Source of the DNA: Lachnospiraceae bacterium
GTDB lineage: Bacteria > Bacillota > Clostridia > Lachnospirales > Lachnospiraceae
Direction: 5' to 3'
Assembly: GCA_900766915.1 (NCBI GenBank)
Contig: CAAFXE010000186.1
Coordinates: 1-16,102, forward strand
DNA length: 16,102 bases
The notes under the pieces were generated by a model, which saw only the letters and a program-made list of their open reading frames with translations, did not search any database and had not been told where the DNA came from. Each line of letters starts with the position of its first letter. Within the stretch, counting starts at the first letter, position 1. Shown in pieces: positions 1 to 7,788 of the stretch. The position numbers and the translations under genes were made by a program.

Positions 1-615
1 CACCGGCAGCGCAACATCCGCAAAAAGTCCGCTGATGTCTACAACTATTACTGCCTGACAAACAGCAGGGTCGGCAAGGAGCGCTGCCCCGGTGTCCTGA
101 TTCGGGAGGAAATCCTTTTGGATTCCCTTGCCGATATGCTTCAGAACGCTCTGGAGACAGCGCTGGGCAGTTATTCTCTTTCCCTTGTGGAGCTGCCCCA
201 GCAGACAGCCGAGCGCACTGACCTGAATGAAAAGATCAGCAGTCGAAAGCAGGAAATCCAGCGGCTGAACGGGTTGATTCGCAGTCTCTACGAGAATCTG
301 ATTCAGGGCATTCTGTCGAAGGAGGAATACATCACTTATAAGGGGAAGTATGAATCCAGAATCCAGCAGCTCACCGAGGAAGTCGCGCATTTGGAAAAAG
401 GCTTGAAGGCTCTGGACAAGCAGATTGCGCAATACCGTGCGTTGAAGCGGGATTCCGATGACCTCCGGGAGAATCGGGAATTGACCGCCGCTCTGATTGA
501 CCGGCTGATTGACCGTATCGAAATCACCAAGGACAAGCAGATCACCGTCCGCTACCGCTTTGAAAGCGAATTTGATTCCAATGAGGAAGTGCTGAACCGA
601 TGCAAAAATATGTAA
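1..615 (+). CDS. Large serine recombinase, C-terminal part (5' end outside window)
   Basis: The reading frame is open from base 1, so the gene starts upstream of the window. What is visible is the C-terminal half of a large serine recombinase. It has a zinc-ribbon-like stretch (YYCLTN...KERCPG, only one Cys pair visible), then a long charged segment at about residues 75-150 that looks like the coiled coil of this family, and the usual end pattern LIDRLIDRIEI...ITVRYRF. The N-terminal catalytic serine domain is not in view. The stop overlaps the start of the next recombinase gene by 16 nt, which indicates translational coupling. Clostridial elements often carry two or three such recombinases in a row. 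Whether this copy is complete and active cannot be judged here. Confidence 0.85.
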   Translation, partial: HRQRNIRKKSADVYNYYCLTNSRVGKERCPGVLIREEILLDSLADMLQNALETALGSYSLSLVELPQQTAERTDLNEKISSRKQEIQRLNGLIRSLYENLIQGILSKEEYITYKGKYESRIQQLTEEVAHLEKGLKALDKQIAQYRALKRDSDDLRENRELTAALIDRLIDRIEITKDKQITVRYRFESEFDSNEEVLNRCKNM

Positions 616-2126
616 TCGCCCTTTACATACGGCTGTCCATGGAGGACTACAAGTATGACAGCATGAGCATCGAGAACCAGCGCCTTGTGCTGAACGAATA
701 CGCGGCAGCTATGCCGGAAGCCCTCAACTCCGAAGTGCTGGAGTTCGTTGACAACGGCTACAGCGGCACCAATTTTGAGCGTCCCCAGGTGCAGAAGCTG
801 ATTGAGATGGTTCGGGAGAACAAGATCGACTGCATCATTGTCAAGGACTTCTCCCGGTTCGGGCGCAACAGCATTGAAACCGGCTATTTCCTTGAGCGGG
901 TTTTCCCACTGTTCCACACCCGGTTCATCTCCGTCAGCGATGATTACGACAGCGATAACTACAAGGGCGATACGGGCGGCATGGATGTGGCCTTCAAGTA
1001 TCTTATCAGTGAGTATTACAGCAGGGATATGTCCATTAAAACCAAGAGCGCCAAATATGCCAAAATGCAGCGGGGCGAATACCAGAGTGCGATTTGTCCC
1101 TATGGCTACCGCAAGAGTGCCGACGGCAGAATGGAGCCTGATCCCGAAGCGGCTGCTGTGGTTCAGTTGATCTTCCAGCTTGCCGCCGCAGGAAAGAATG
1201 CCCCCAGCATTGCCAAGGAGCTATACAAACGGGGCATCCCTACTCCCGCTGAATACAAGATCACAAGGGGTCAGAAAACCCATGATGTTTCCCGTACTCA
1301 TGGCATCTGGTGCGATTCCACTATCGTGCGGTATTTAGCGGATGAACGCTATACCGGCACCTACATCATAGGGAAACGGGCAGTCCTTGAGGTCGGCGGA
1401 AACAACAGCCGCTTTAAGGACAGGTCGAAGTGGTACATCATTCCTGAACATCATCCGGCAATCGTAGACAAGGCTTTGTTCGATAAGGTGCAGGAAACCG
1501 TGCGCCGCTTTTCCCAGCCGCATAAGAAGCAGCGGGATTATCTTCTGAAAGGCATTGTGTTCTGCGGCTGCTGTGACCATGCACTTTCCTATGTAGCAAA
1601 TAAGAACCCCTATTTCCATTGCCGCCGCTCACAGGCGTATGAAACCGGTCCATGCCACGATTTGAAGATCGATGCCGAGGAACTGGAACAGGTCATTTTC
1701 CAAACCATAAAAGCACAGTTGGAGGCCGTCCTTTCCATCAGTGCATACGGGAGCATCTGTCTGGACGCGGTTGCCGCTGAACGCACGGAATATGAGAAAC
1801 AGATCGAAGCTCTGGAGGATAGCAAGCAATCCCTATTCGAGCAGTATGTCATGGGCGAGATTGATGTGGAAACCTACAAGTCCGAAAAAGCAGCCTATGA
1901 CACAGCCATTCACAAAGCAAAAAACGCCTATGCCGCCATTGCAGCACAAGCGAAAAAAGAGCAGGATGAACAGGCTCGGCAGTCCAGCCGTACGGAGATT
2001 GCCAAGGCAATTACTAATGCGGAAGGTCTGACACCGGAACTGGTCAATCTCCTGATTGAGAAGGTCTATGTATTCCCGGACAAGCGCATTGAGATTGCGT
2101 ACAAAGTCCAAGACCTGTTTGAATGA
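600..2126 (+). CDS. Large serine recombinase (site-specific integrase/resolvase family)
   Basis: This 508-residue protein has the full large-serine-recombinase layout. The N-terminal resolvase domain has the likely nucleophile Ser13 in YIRLSMED and the conserved VKDFSRFGRN patch with Arg86 and Arg89. A recombinase domain follows at about 160-300. A zinc ribbon uses C322, C325, C341 and C352. A coiled coil spans about 395-460, and the C-terminal tail reads LLIEKVYVFPDKRIEI. The protein would cut and join DNA at short att sites to integrate or excise its element (TnpX/TndX-like). The ATG lies within the end of the preceding recombinase gene, with GAGGAAG upstream. The gene ends about 137 bp before the junction with the broken integrase, so it sits at the element's end as expected. 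All key residues appear intact. Confidence 0.93.
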   Translation: MQKYVIALYIRLSMEDYKYDSMSIENQRLVLNEYAAAMPEALNSEVLEFVDNGYSGTNFERPQVQKLIEMVRENKIDCIIVKDFSRFGRNSIETGYFLERVFPLFHTRFISVSDDYDSDNYKGDTGGMDVAFKYLISEYYSRDMSIKTKSAKYAKMQRGEYQSAICPYGYRKSADGRMEPDPEAAAVVQLIFQLAAAGKNAPSIAKELYKRGIPTPAEYKITRGQKTHDVSRTHGIWCDSTIVRYLADERYTGTYIIGKRAVLEVGGNNSRFKDRSKWYIIPEHHPAIVDKALFDKVQETVRRFSQPHKKQRDYLLKGIVFCGCCDHALSYVANKNPYFHCRRSQAYETGPCHDLKIDAEELEQVIFQTIKAQLEAVLSISAYGSICLDAVAAERTEYEKQIEALEDSKQSLFEQYVMGEIDVETYKSEKAAYDTAIHKAKNAYAAIAAQAKKEQDEQARQSSRTEIAKAITNAEGLTPELVNLLIEKVYVFPDKRIEIAYKVQDLFE

Positions 2127-2263
2127 GAATCGTAGCCAAAATGCTCTTTTCTCCCGTTATTGCTGATAAGCTCCGCGAGGATGTCGTTGAGTATCAGATA
2201 TGCCTGCGCTTGAAAAAACTTCAAGCGCAAGCAAAAATTTTTTGTCGCGTGCTTGACATACGG
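2127..2263. other. Right end of the serine-recombinase element (probable att half-site)
   Basis: Integrase homology on the minus strand stops after the HDLRH codons (2264-2278). The bases from 2263 leftwards to the recombinase stop code for nothing recognisable. This stretch is therefore the end of the incoming element, holding its terminator and presumably the attachment half-site. The crossover dinucleotide cannot be fixed without the left end, which is outside the window. Confidence 0.55.
2205..2236 (+). terminator. Rho-independent terminator after the serine recombinase genes
   Basis: A perfect 10-bp stem, TGCGCTTGAA (2205-2214) and TTCAAGCGCA (2220-2229), has a 5-nt AAAAC loop. A short spacer and an AAAAATTTTTT run follow. 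It lies 79 bp after the recombinase stop and would end that transcript. It may also be part of the recombinase binding site near the element end, but this is inference. Confidence 0.7.
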
Positions 2264-3632
2264 GTGTCTCAAATCATGAAAACGAATCTTTTTCAGATTG
2301 TGCTTGGAAAGCAGGATATCAAAATGCTGGGTGATGAAATTGGGCTTCATCAATTCTCCCAAAGCATTCACATTGATGTACTCAAGGTAATCCTTGCAGT
2401 AGCAATCTCCGCATACCTGGCGGTTGATCTCCTGCTGGGCCTTAATCTCCAGCAGCAATCGCTCAAACGGTGGAACTAATGGAAGTGTCCGGCAGCTGGA
2501 TTTTGTTTTCGTGGAATCCTTCAGAACCACTGTGCTCTTTCCGTCCACTTTGATTTCCACCACCGTGTGCTGGATGGTAAAGGTCTTCCGTTCAAAGTCA
2601 ATGGCATTCCATTTCAGTCCCACAACTTCGCTGCGCCGAAGGCCATAGAACGCGCCCAGAATGATGGGCAGTTCCAGCGGGTCACCCCGCGCCACGGTAA
2701 ACAGCTTGTCCAATTCTTCCTGATTGTAGATCGTCGCCTTGTAGCGTGCCTTCCTGGGCTTTTCCACCCGATCAGCCGGATTGGATTTGATGAGACCTAT
2801 CTGGAACGCATACTGAAGGCATTTGCGCACATTGGCGTGTCTGCTGATCACCGTTGTGGAAGACAAGCCTGCATCCAACATGCTTTGATAGTAATCCTGA
2901 ATGTGTTTCGGATGCCTCTCCAAATCCTGAACCGTACAATTCCGGGCTTTGAAGAACGGGATGATACTCTTTTCTACATTGACCACATAGGAAGAGTAGG
3001 TGGAGGGTTCAACCTTACTGCGCATCATGTAAAGCCAATCCTGAATGAAATCTGCAAACAGAACCGGTGCCTGATCGTCGCAGGGATGCACCTGCTCGGC
3101 AGGGTTGTTTTCCAACCAGCCAAGCTCTACCGCATAGGCAAGGCAAGCCATGAGTACCCCGTGATGATCAAACAGTTCATCGATGGTCGCCTGATAGGTC
3201 ATCCGCTGATCCCGGAAGTATTCTGTCAGGTCTTTTGCGGTAATTGTTGCAACCGACTTGGGATGCTCCACGAAAAATGGAATGATGCTGTTCTTAACCG
3301 TATAAGCCGAATCGGCGTACTCTCGTGCCGGCAGTGTAATTGCTTTATCCTTGAGCCATTTGAGGGCAAATGTATCGAAGCTCATCTTTGCGTTCTCCCG
3401 GAGATTTTCCGGATTGAATTCTTCCCGCGTTTTCAGAAGCATTGCCTCTGCGCGCTTCTTGTTTCCTTTCACAGGCAAGCCTGTGCTGATGGATTTTGTT
3501 TTTCGCTTTCCCTGGTTATCCTTCCAGTTCAAAATCATCTGGTAATAACCATTTTGTTCTCTCAGGTGTCCTGCAACCATTGTATCCTCCTTAGTTGGTG
3601 CAGCGCGATTCACCTGCCTATGATACGAGCTG

Positions 3633-3661
3633 ATTATACCATGGCGGGGTCGCAGCAGCAA
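3633..3661 (-). promoter_or_regulatory. Promoter of the truncated integrase gene
   Basis: On the minus strand, TTGCTG (3661-3656), a 17-bp spacer and a consensus TATAAT (3638-3633) are seen. A TG lies one base before the -10, making it an extended -10 promoter. It sits between the relaxase stop and the integrase ATG, so the integrase can be transcribed apart from the mob genes. Confidence 0.65.
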
Positions 3662-3695
3662 GGGTGAAATCCAATTCGCCAGATAGCGTAACCAT

Positions 3696-5252
3696 TTATC
3701 TGGACATATCCTTTTGTGTATCGGAGACCTCCCGGAAGAAATCCCGAAGATTACTCTGTATTTTCCGAAGCTCATACGCTTCGTTCTTTGCATCCCGGTA
3801 TTGTCTGTAGACTTCTGCCTTTTCAGAAATCAGTGCTTCCTGTTCAGCCAGTAGTGCCTTTGGGCCGGGCAGGGTGTGAATCTCATGCTCACGGAAATAC
3901 CGTACTGCTGCATCGTGGAGTGTCAGCTCCATGCGATGCTCCTCCCGGAAGTCCTGCGGACAGTTCGCCTGCCTGGCTTGCTGTGATAGTTTATGATACT
4001 TGCGGTAGTTGGCCGCATGCGTTGATATTGTCTTGTTGACCTCAATCTGTGCTTCCAAATCCTTAACCTGTGCAAGCCGGGCATCCGCTGTCTGCGCAGC
4101 AGCTGTAAGCTTTTGGGCGAGTTTTTCCTCGTTCTCAAGGCCGTGCTCCTGACAAAAAATCCGAACCTTTGCCATTTGCTTCAAATTAAAAACGGTCGCC
4201 CAGCGTTGGTATGCAGCGCCTTTTCCCTCGGCAATCTTTTTCTCGATATCAATCAATCGTGCAATCCCGTCGGATTGCAGATTCTGCTGTCCTTTGGGAA
4301 TCGGGAATTTGCGTTTGGCATTTTCTTCCAGAACCGCCAGAACAGATTCCTTGCTAAAATCCTCTCCCAGTTTTCTGGCTGTGATCGGTTTTTCTCTGTC
4401 CGGCGGAAGATAACTGAATCTTCCACGGCTCTCCCGGAGGGTGATGCCGTATTTTTGAAGCAGTGTAGCCGAAAACTCTTCCAGTGTTTTGGCTTGACGC
4501 AGTGCCGCTCGGATGTTTTTTCTCAGGATGGCCTTGTCGGTTTCATAACGGGTCTGCTTCGGCACCAGACCGGCAGCAACCAATTCCGCGTTCTCATTAT
4601 CCAGCTTCCGCTGTCCGCGTTTCTGCGCCCAGTACTCCCGTTCCGTGACTTTTTCTCTGGAACCGCTCAGTAGATCAATTTGATACAACCCAGCCCCGGT
4701 GCACATCTCCATGACCTCACAGCGAAGGTAGCGGAGCATCGCCGCGGTACACCGGTGTTTCTTTCCAGCCTGCCAGTCAGCCGGCTTTTCCATCCAGGGT
4801 AGGCGTTCCACATCCCGAATCCGCAGACTGTTGATGACAATATGAACATGAATATTGCCAGAACCATTATGACCATCCGGGTGTGTTGCGACGATTGCCG
4901 GATGACCAGGAAAATGCTTTTTGCAAAAGGACATACCCAGCTCCTGCGCTTTTTCCATAGTCAGTCCGTTATCCGTCTTATCCCGTGGGTCAAAGGAAAT
5001 GATGTAGTGATGCGTTTTGATTTCTTCCGGCTTCCTGTTGGTTCCGAATTTGCAGTTGGCACGAATACAGGCCATAGCAAAATCTTCTTCTCCGCACTCC
5101 AGCGTGCCGATCAGGTAATCCTCCCGAAGAATCTGTCGTCCCTCGGAATCCAAAAGCGGAATATTCCGAAAGGCGTCATGCTGGAAGATCAGATAGCTCT
5201 CAGCAGCAGAATAATCAGAGCTCTTGGAGCTGATATGCTTTATGGTCGCCAT
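3696..5252 (-). CDS. MOBP-type relaxase (mobilization nuclease)
   Basis: This 518-residue relaxase starts MATIKHISSKSSDYSAAESYLIF. It would nick the element's oriT and stay covalently bound to the transferred strand through a tyrosine, with Tyr14 or Tyr20 in the motif I region as candidates. The metal-binding histidine motif is clear: HHYIISFDP at 81-89, then HPDGHNG and NIHVHIVIN with H135 and H137. The C-terminal half is charged and helical (about 330-510), probably a coiled coil for contact with accessory proteins or a coupling protein. The ATG at 5252 was chosen because GGAGAAA lies just upstream. Its start overlaps the end of mobC by 38 nt, typical of co-translated mobC-relaxase pairs. 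No type IV secretion genes are present intact, so transfer would depend on a helper element. Confidence 0.9.
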   Translation of the reverse strand: MATIKHISSKSSDYSAAESYLIFQHDAFRNIPLLDSEGRQILREDYLIGTLECGEEDFAMACIRANCKFGTNRKPEEIKTHHYIISFDPRDKTDNGLTMEKAQELGMSFCKKHFPGHPAIVATHPDGHNGSGNIHVHIVINSLRIRDVERLPWMEKPADWQAGKKHRCTAAMLRYLRCEVMEMCTGAGLYQIDLLSGSREKVTEREYWAQKRGQRKLDNENAELVAAGLVPKQTRYETDKAILRKNIRAALRQAKTLEEFSATLLQKYGITLRESRGRFSYLPPDREKPITARKLGEDFSKESVLAVLEENAKRKFPIPKGQQNLQSDGIARLIDIEKKIAEGKGAAYQRWATVFNLKQMAKVRIFCQEHGLENEEKLAQKLTAAAQTADARLAQVKDLEAQIEVNKTISTHAANYRKYHKLSQQARQANCPQDFREEHRMELTLHDAAVRYFREHEIHTLPGPKALLAEQEALISEKAEVYRQYRDAKNEAYELRKIQSNLRDFFREVSDTQKDMSR

Positions 5253-5628
5253 AGGTTTCTCCAATCAGCTTTTCTGCTTCCAGCCGGAAGATTGTCAGCG
5301 CGGTCAACTCGTTCATCAGTTCCCGGTGGATTCCCTCTGTGTGTTTGCCGCCGGAATGAAAGTATCTGGTAAGCTGATTTAGGTTGTTGCCGATCCGACT
5401 GCAAGCGGTCAACAACTTGGACACCGCCTCCAGTGTTTTCTCACTGCACTGTCCCTGCCGAATGACGATGGGTTTGATGCACATATGGAAAATGGATTCC
5501 CGTATCACATCAGATTGACTCATGCCGAGGATCTGACACTTCTTTTCAAAATCCTGCCGTTCCTGTTCTGTGAGCCGGGTTTTCACAATACAGGTGCGCT
5601 TGGGTGTATCATATTTGCTTCGTGACAT
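5215..5628 (-). CDS. mobC: MobC-like relaxosome accessory protein
   Basis: This 137-residue protein begins MSRSKYDTPKR at 5628, with GGAGAAA eight or so bases upstream. A longer in-frame start exists but lacks a ribosome site and runs into the palindromic region. The N-terminal third (CIVKTRLTEQERQDFEKK...GMSQSDVIRESI) looks like a ribbon-helix-helix DNA-binding fold. The C-terminal part carries the MobC signature RIGNNLNQLTRYFHSGG. MobC proteins bind oriT next to the nic site, help melt it and recruit the relaxase. Its position directly before and overlapping the relaxase gene fits this role. Confidence 0.88.
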   Translation of the reverse strand: MSRSKYDTPKRTCIVKTRLTEQERQDFEKKCQILGMSQSDVIRESIFHMCIKPIVIRQGQCSEKTLEAVSKLLTACSRIGNNLNQLTRYFHSGGKHTEGIHRELMNELTALTIFRLEAEKLIGETYGDHKAYQLQEL

Positions 5629-5703
5629 TTGAATTTCTCCTTTACTCTGGTTTGGGTATGTACGCGTGCTTTGAGAAGAATTGGAAAATGTGAATTGCAG
5701 GGT

Positions 5704-5767
5704 TTGGGGAAGGCACTCCCCAACAAGGACTGACCCGGAAAGTAAGCCCAAATTTGGGCCACGGGTC
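5704..5767. other. Nested inverted repeats upstream of mobC: candidate oriT
   Basis: Three dyads are packed together just before mobC. A 7-bp stem, TTGGGGA/TCCCCAA (5704-5710, 5717-5723), has a 6-nt loop. A perfect 14-bp palindrome, GCCCAAATTTGGGC (5746-5759), sits inside a longer repeat, GACCCG (5732-5737) with CGGGTC (5762-5767). Origins of transfer of mobC/relaxase elements usually lie here and carry such repeats. The nic site itself is not identified. Confidence 0.5.
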
Positions 5768-5807
5768 GATACTTGCTCTTTCTTTTTTGTGCAATCCCAG
5801 GTTTTCA

Positions 5808-5879
5808 GTGACGGTGGTGACGATGGTGACGATGAAATAAGGGGGTCTTTTTCACCGTCACAACCGTCACAATCGTCAC
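5808..5879. repeat. Symmetric iteron-like array, three 9-bp repeats facing three inverted copies
   Basis: Three tandem 9-mers GTGACGGTG, GTGACGATG, GTGACGATG (5808-5834) are followed by an 18-bp spacer, AAATAAGGGGGTCTTTTT, and three inverted 9-mers CACCGTCAC, AACCGTCAC, AATCGTCAC (5853-5879). The last one overlaps the stop codon of the repA-like ATPase. The array could be the binding site of a replication protein (an origin). As a long imperfect hairpin it could also limit read-through from the ATPase gene into mobC. Confidence 0.7.
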
Positions 5880-6925
5880 GCGGACTCAGCTTCCAGTGTC
5901 AGCTGTATACAGCTTCCAGTGCGCTGATGGGTGTTGCGGTAGCGAATTTTGTAATCGTTCAGGAGCCTGTCAGATCGTACATTCAGCCGCTTTGTCAGGG
6001 CGTTGGATGGAATGTCGCTGCCCAGAGTCTTCAAAAGCTCCGTTGCACTTCCGCTCCATTCCGGCATCTCGGGTGTAATCAGTTTTGCGATTGCCGTCAG
6101 AAGTGGGTCTGGCGGCTCCTTGTAGGCATCTTTCTCCTCGTGGTCAAAATCCCAGATGAGCCTGGATTCATTTCTGCGAAGATAGATTCGCTGGTCCGCC
6201 TGATCTCTTCCGGTCATGTCCAGGACTGCGATATCCTCCGCCCGATCACTTTTGGTCATCACAAAAGCACCATCCGCACTTCCCAGAAGACCGGTCGTGC
6301 CGGAAATCATTTGGAACTTGTCCCCGGCGGTTGTCTTTCGTGTATGGTGCACCAGAAGGATACACACACCGTATTGATCGGAAAACTCTTTGAACTGGCT
6401 TACAATCTGATAATCATCGCCATAGCTGCATCCGTCGCCGGTAATCGCCCGCACTTTTTGCAAGGTATCGATGATAATTAACCGGGTATCCGGATAGCGG
6501 AGAACAAACGCTTTCAGCTGCTCCGTCAATCCGCTTCCCATTTGTTTGGCAAATACCGCAAAATGCAGCAGGTCTGTTTCTTCCACATCGAACATCCGCG
6601 CCATGCGTTTTTGGATTCGCTGGTAGCTGTCCTCCAGCGCCAGATACAGGACTCTGCCTTTGTGGACTTCATATTTCCACAGCTTCTGTCCGGTGCTGAT
6701 ATGGAAAGCCAGCTGCGCCATAAAGAAAGACTTGCCGACTTTGGGCGCGCCGGCGAACAAATAAGTACCGGGATACAACAGCCCGTCGATGAGTGCGGGT
6801 TTGCTTTCATAGGAAGTATCATAGAGCTGCTGCAAAGTCATAGTGGGCAGATAACCGGGTTCATTGAAATGCGCCAGGTTATCCAATTCCGATGTTGGGC
6901 TTCTTTCGAATTCTTCCTGATCCAT
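5876..6925 (-). CDS. RepA-like AAA_25 ATPase (RecA-fold helicase/replication protein)
   Basis: This 349-residue protein has a RecA-type ATPase core. Walker A is GAPKVGKS (59-66), LALEDS lies at 95-100, Walker B is RLIIIDTLQ (148-156), and CILLVHHTRK follows near 202-211. This pattern matches the RepA/AAA_25 family of hexameric helicase-like proteins found on plasmids and mobilizable elements. The C-terminal about 80 residues (SATELLKTLG...ALTKRLNVRSDRL) look like a winged-helix DNA-binding part. The start at 6925 has a strong AAGGAGG. It is the first gene of the minus-strand mobility set, and its 3' end touches the iteron-like array. A role in replicating the excised circle is inferred from family and context. 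Confidence 0.85.
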   Translation of the reverse strand: MDQEEFERSPTSELDNLAHFNEPGYLPTMTLQQLYDTSYESKPALIDGLLYPGTYLFAGAPKVGKSFFMAQLAFHISTGQKLWKYEVHKGRVLYLALEDSYQRIQKRMARMFDVEETDLLHFAVFAKQMGSGLTEQLKAFVLRYPDTRLIIIDTLQKVRAITGDGCSYGDDYQIVSQFKEFSDQYGVCILLVHHTRKTTAGDKFQMISGTTGLLGSADGAFVMTKSDRAEDIAVLDMTGRDQADQRIYLRRNESRLIWDFDHEEKDAYKEPPDPLLTAIAKLITPEMPEWSGSATELLKTLGSDIPSNALTKRLNVRSDRLLNDYKIRYRNTHQRTGSCIQLTLEAESA

Positions 6926-7218
6926 ATGTTTCCTCCTTCTGTTCTGCGTGTCATTTTACTATTTCGTTTCTCAAGAAGATTAGTCCGTCCGCTTGGTTTC
7001 TTCTCATGCAATCAGTATAAACAGCTGACCGGCAAAATGTTAGGAAGCGGCAGATCACAAAATGGTAGCGGTTGATCACATTGTCTGCATCTTCTGTGAA
7101 TGGCAGCACAGGATTGATCGTTCTTCAGCTGAAAGGTGCCATGTATGGAGGCCGTCCGTACAACCATATTTTACTGGCTACTTAGGCTTTCGAACAGGGA
7201 CAGATTGTGCTACTTTTT

Positions 7219-7253
7219 GCCGCTTTACTAGCACAAATAGTGCTAGTTGCGGC
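7219..7253. other. Two-part hairpin in the repA-like leader
   Basis: A perfect 8-bp stem, ACTAGCAC (7227-7234) and GTGCTAGT (7240-7247), has a 5-nt loop. It sits inside a second stem, GCCGC (7219-7223) and GCGGC (7249-7253). No T-run of the usual kind follows on either strand, so it is more likely a regulatory or protein-binding structure than a terminator. Confidence 0.5.
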
Positions 7254-7259
7254 TTTCTG

Positions 7260-7306
7260 AAAAGTAGAAAAGCACATCAGCCATCGAAGGGAATGGCTAA
7301 TGTGCT
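7260..7306 (-). terminator. Minus-strand terminator-like hairpin in the leader
   Basis: Read on the minus strand, AGCACATTAGCCAT (7306-7293) pairs with ATGGCTGATGTGCT (7284-7271) with one mismatch and an 8-nt loop. TTTTCTACTTTT follows. It has the form of an intrinsic terminator for a transcript entering from the right, though no minus-strand gene lies immediately upstream. It may act as an attenuator for the repA-like operon. Confidence 0.5.
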
Positions 7307-7488
7307 AAGAATTAACAACTGCTCGACAAAATTCCAGGAATCAGCAGACCACCAAACGGTATTAGTCGGTCACAGACATATGTAGAATAAGGGTTTATAA
7401 GATGTACAGTTCATACAAACCACCCGACAAATCGATATGCACTTTGCTGATTTTACAGCCCAGTATCGCAAGAAGTAGCGAAATTGCA

Positions 7489-7517
7489 TTGACTATATGC
7501 TGTGCAATGATTATACT
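7489..7517 (+). promoter_or_regulatory. Promoter of the regulator/zinc-ribbon/SPFH operon
   Basis: TTGACT (7489-7494), a 17-bp spacer and TATACT (7512-7517) form a near-consensus sigma-A promoter. It gives a leader of about 28 nt before the ribosome site AAAGGAGGG (7536-7544). This spacing supports the TTG start at 7552. Confidence 0.72.
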
Positions 7518-7551
7518 TATTTTAACGCCTCTGCCAAAGGAGGGCTGCTGT

Positions 7552-7767
7552 TTGAAGATCAGTTATAAAAAGCTTTGGATTCGGCTCATAGAAAAAGACA
7601 TCTCCCCAGTGACCATGCGCAGGGATTTGTGTATTGCCACCGGAACTATGACGAAGCTCCGGCGGAATGAAGAGGTTGCACTATCTGTTCTGCTGCGGAT
7701 ATGCGAATACCTGGATTGTAACCTTGGTGATATTTGCGATGCCGTAAAAGATAATAGCGAAAACTGA
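7552..7767 (+). CDS. Small XRE/Cro-type helix-turn-helix regulator
   Basis: This 71-residue protein starts at TTG (7552), written as MKISYKKLWIRLIEKDIS. AAAGGAGGG lies 7 nt upstream and a promoter starts 63 bp upstream. A much longer in-frame start at 7402 would place the promoter inside the gene. The sequence matches the short Cro/CI-like family: YKKLW...LIEKD, then TGTMTKLRRNEEVALSVLLRICEYLDCNLGDICD, where the turn helices and the LDCxxGDI ending are characteristic. Such proteins bind DNA as dimers, often at their own promoter. It lies 21 bp before the first zinc-ribbon gene on the same strand and is probably the operon's own regulator. The operator sequence is not identified. Confidence 0.82.
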   Translation: MKISYKKLWIRLIEKDISPVTMRRDLCIATGTMTKLRRNEEVALSVLLRICEYLDCNLGDICDAVKDNSEN

Positions 7768-7788
7768 TTGTGATATAGGAGTAAGAGT

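Larger units (their letters stand above)
2066..3580 (-). pseudogene. Tyrosine recombinase/integrase, 3' end replaced (lacks catalytic Tyr)
   Basis: The reading frame starts at the ATG at 3580 (MVAGHLREQNGYYQ), which has GGAGG 7 nt upstream. A longer in-frame start lacks such a site. The protein has an N-terminal arm-binding region (GYYQMILNWKDNQGKRKTKS). Two SAM-like core-binding segments follow, each containing a SIIPFF motif. The catalytic domain then shows the first Arg in YGLRRSEVVGLKW and the HDLRH motif. After that His (2264-2266) the family's GH motif and the Tyr nucleophile are gone. Instead 66 unrelated codons run through the serine-recombinase element to a stop at 2066. The protein can hardly perform strand cleavage. 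It was the integrase of the mobilizable element to the right and is the last gene of the ATPase-mobC-relaxase-int order. Its own promoter lies at 3633-3661. Confidence 0.88.
6926..7400 (-). other. Non-coding leader upstream of the repA-like gene
   Basis: No credible gene is seen on either strand. The stretch holds two strong hairpins (7219-7253 and 7271-7306) and a weak candidate minus-strand promoter, TAACAT, 17 bp, TATACT (-10 at 7019-7014). Its length and structure suggest a regulatory leader of the replication/mobilization operon, but no known riboswitch or RNA family is recognised. Confidence 0.4.

Noticed and set aside
2567..3667. A 366-codon plus-strand frame opposite the integrase
   Set aside because: The minus strand carries unmistakable integrase motifs, and the plus frame shows no domain and no ribosome site.
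5808..5879. CRISPR-like repeat array
   Set aside because: Repeats are 9 bp, abutting and mirrored, with no unique spacers and no cas genes.
7062..7385. A 107-codon plus-strand frame, and a minus-strand mini frame of about 31 codons near 7300-7200
   Set aside because: They cover strong hairpins, have no good ribosome site and no family resemblance. The region reads better as a non-coding leader.
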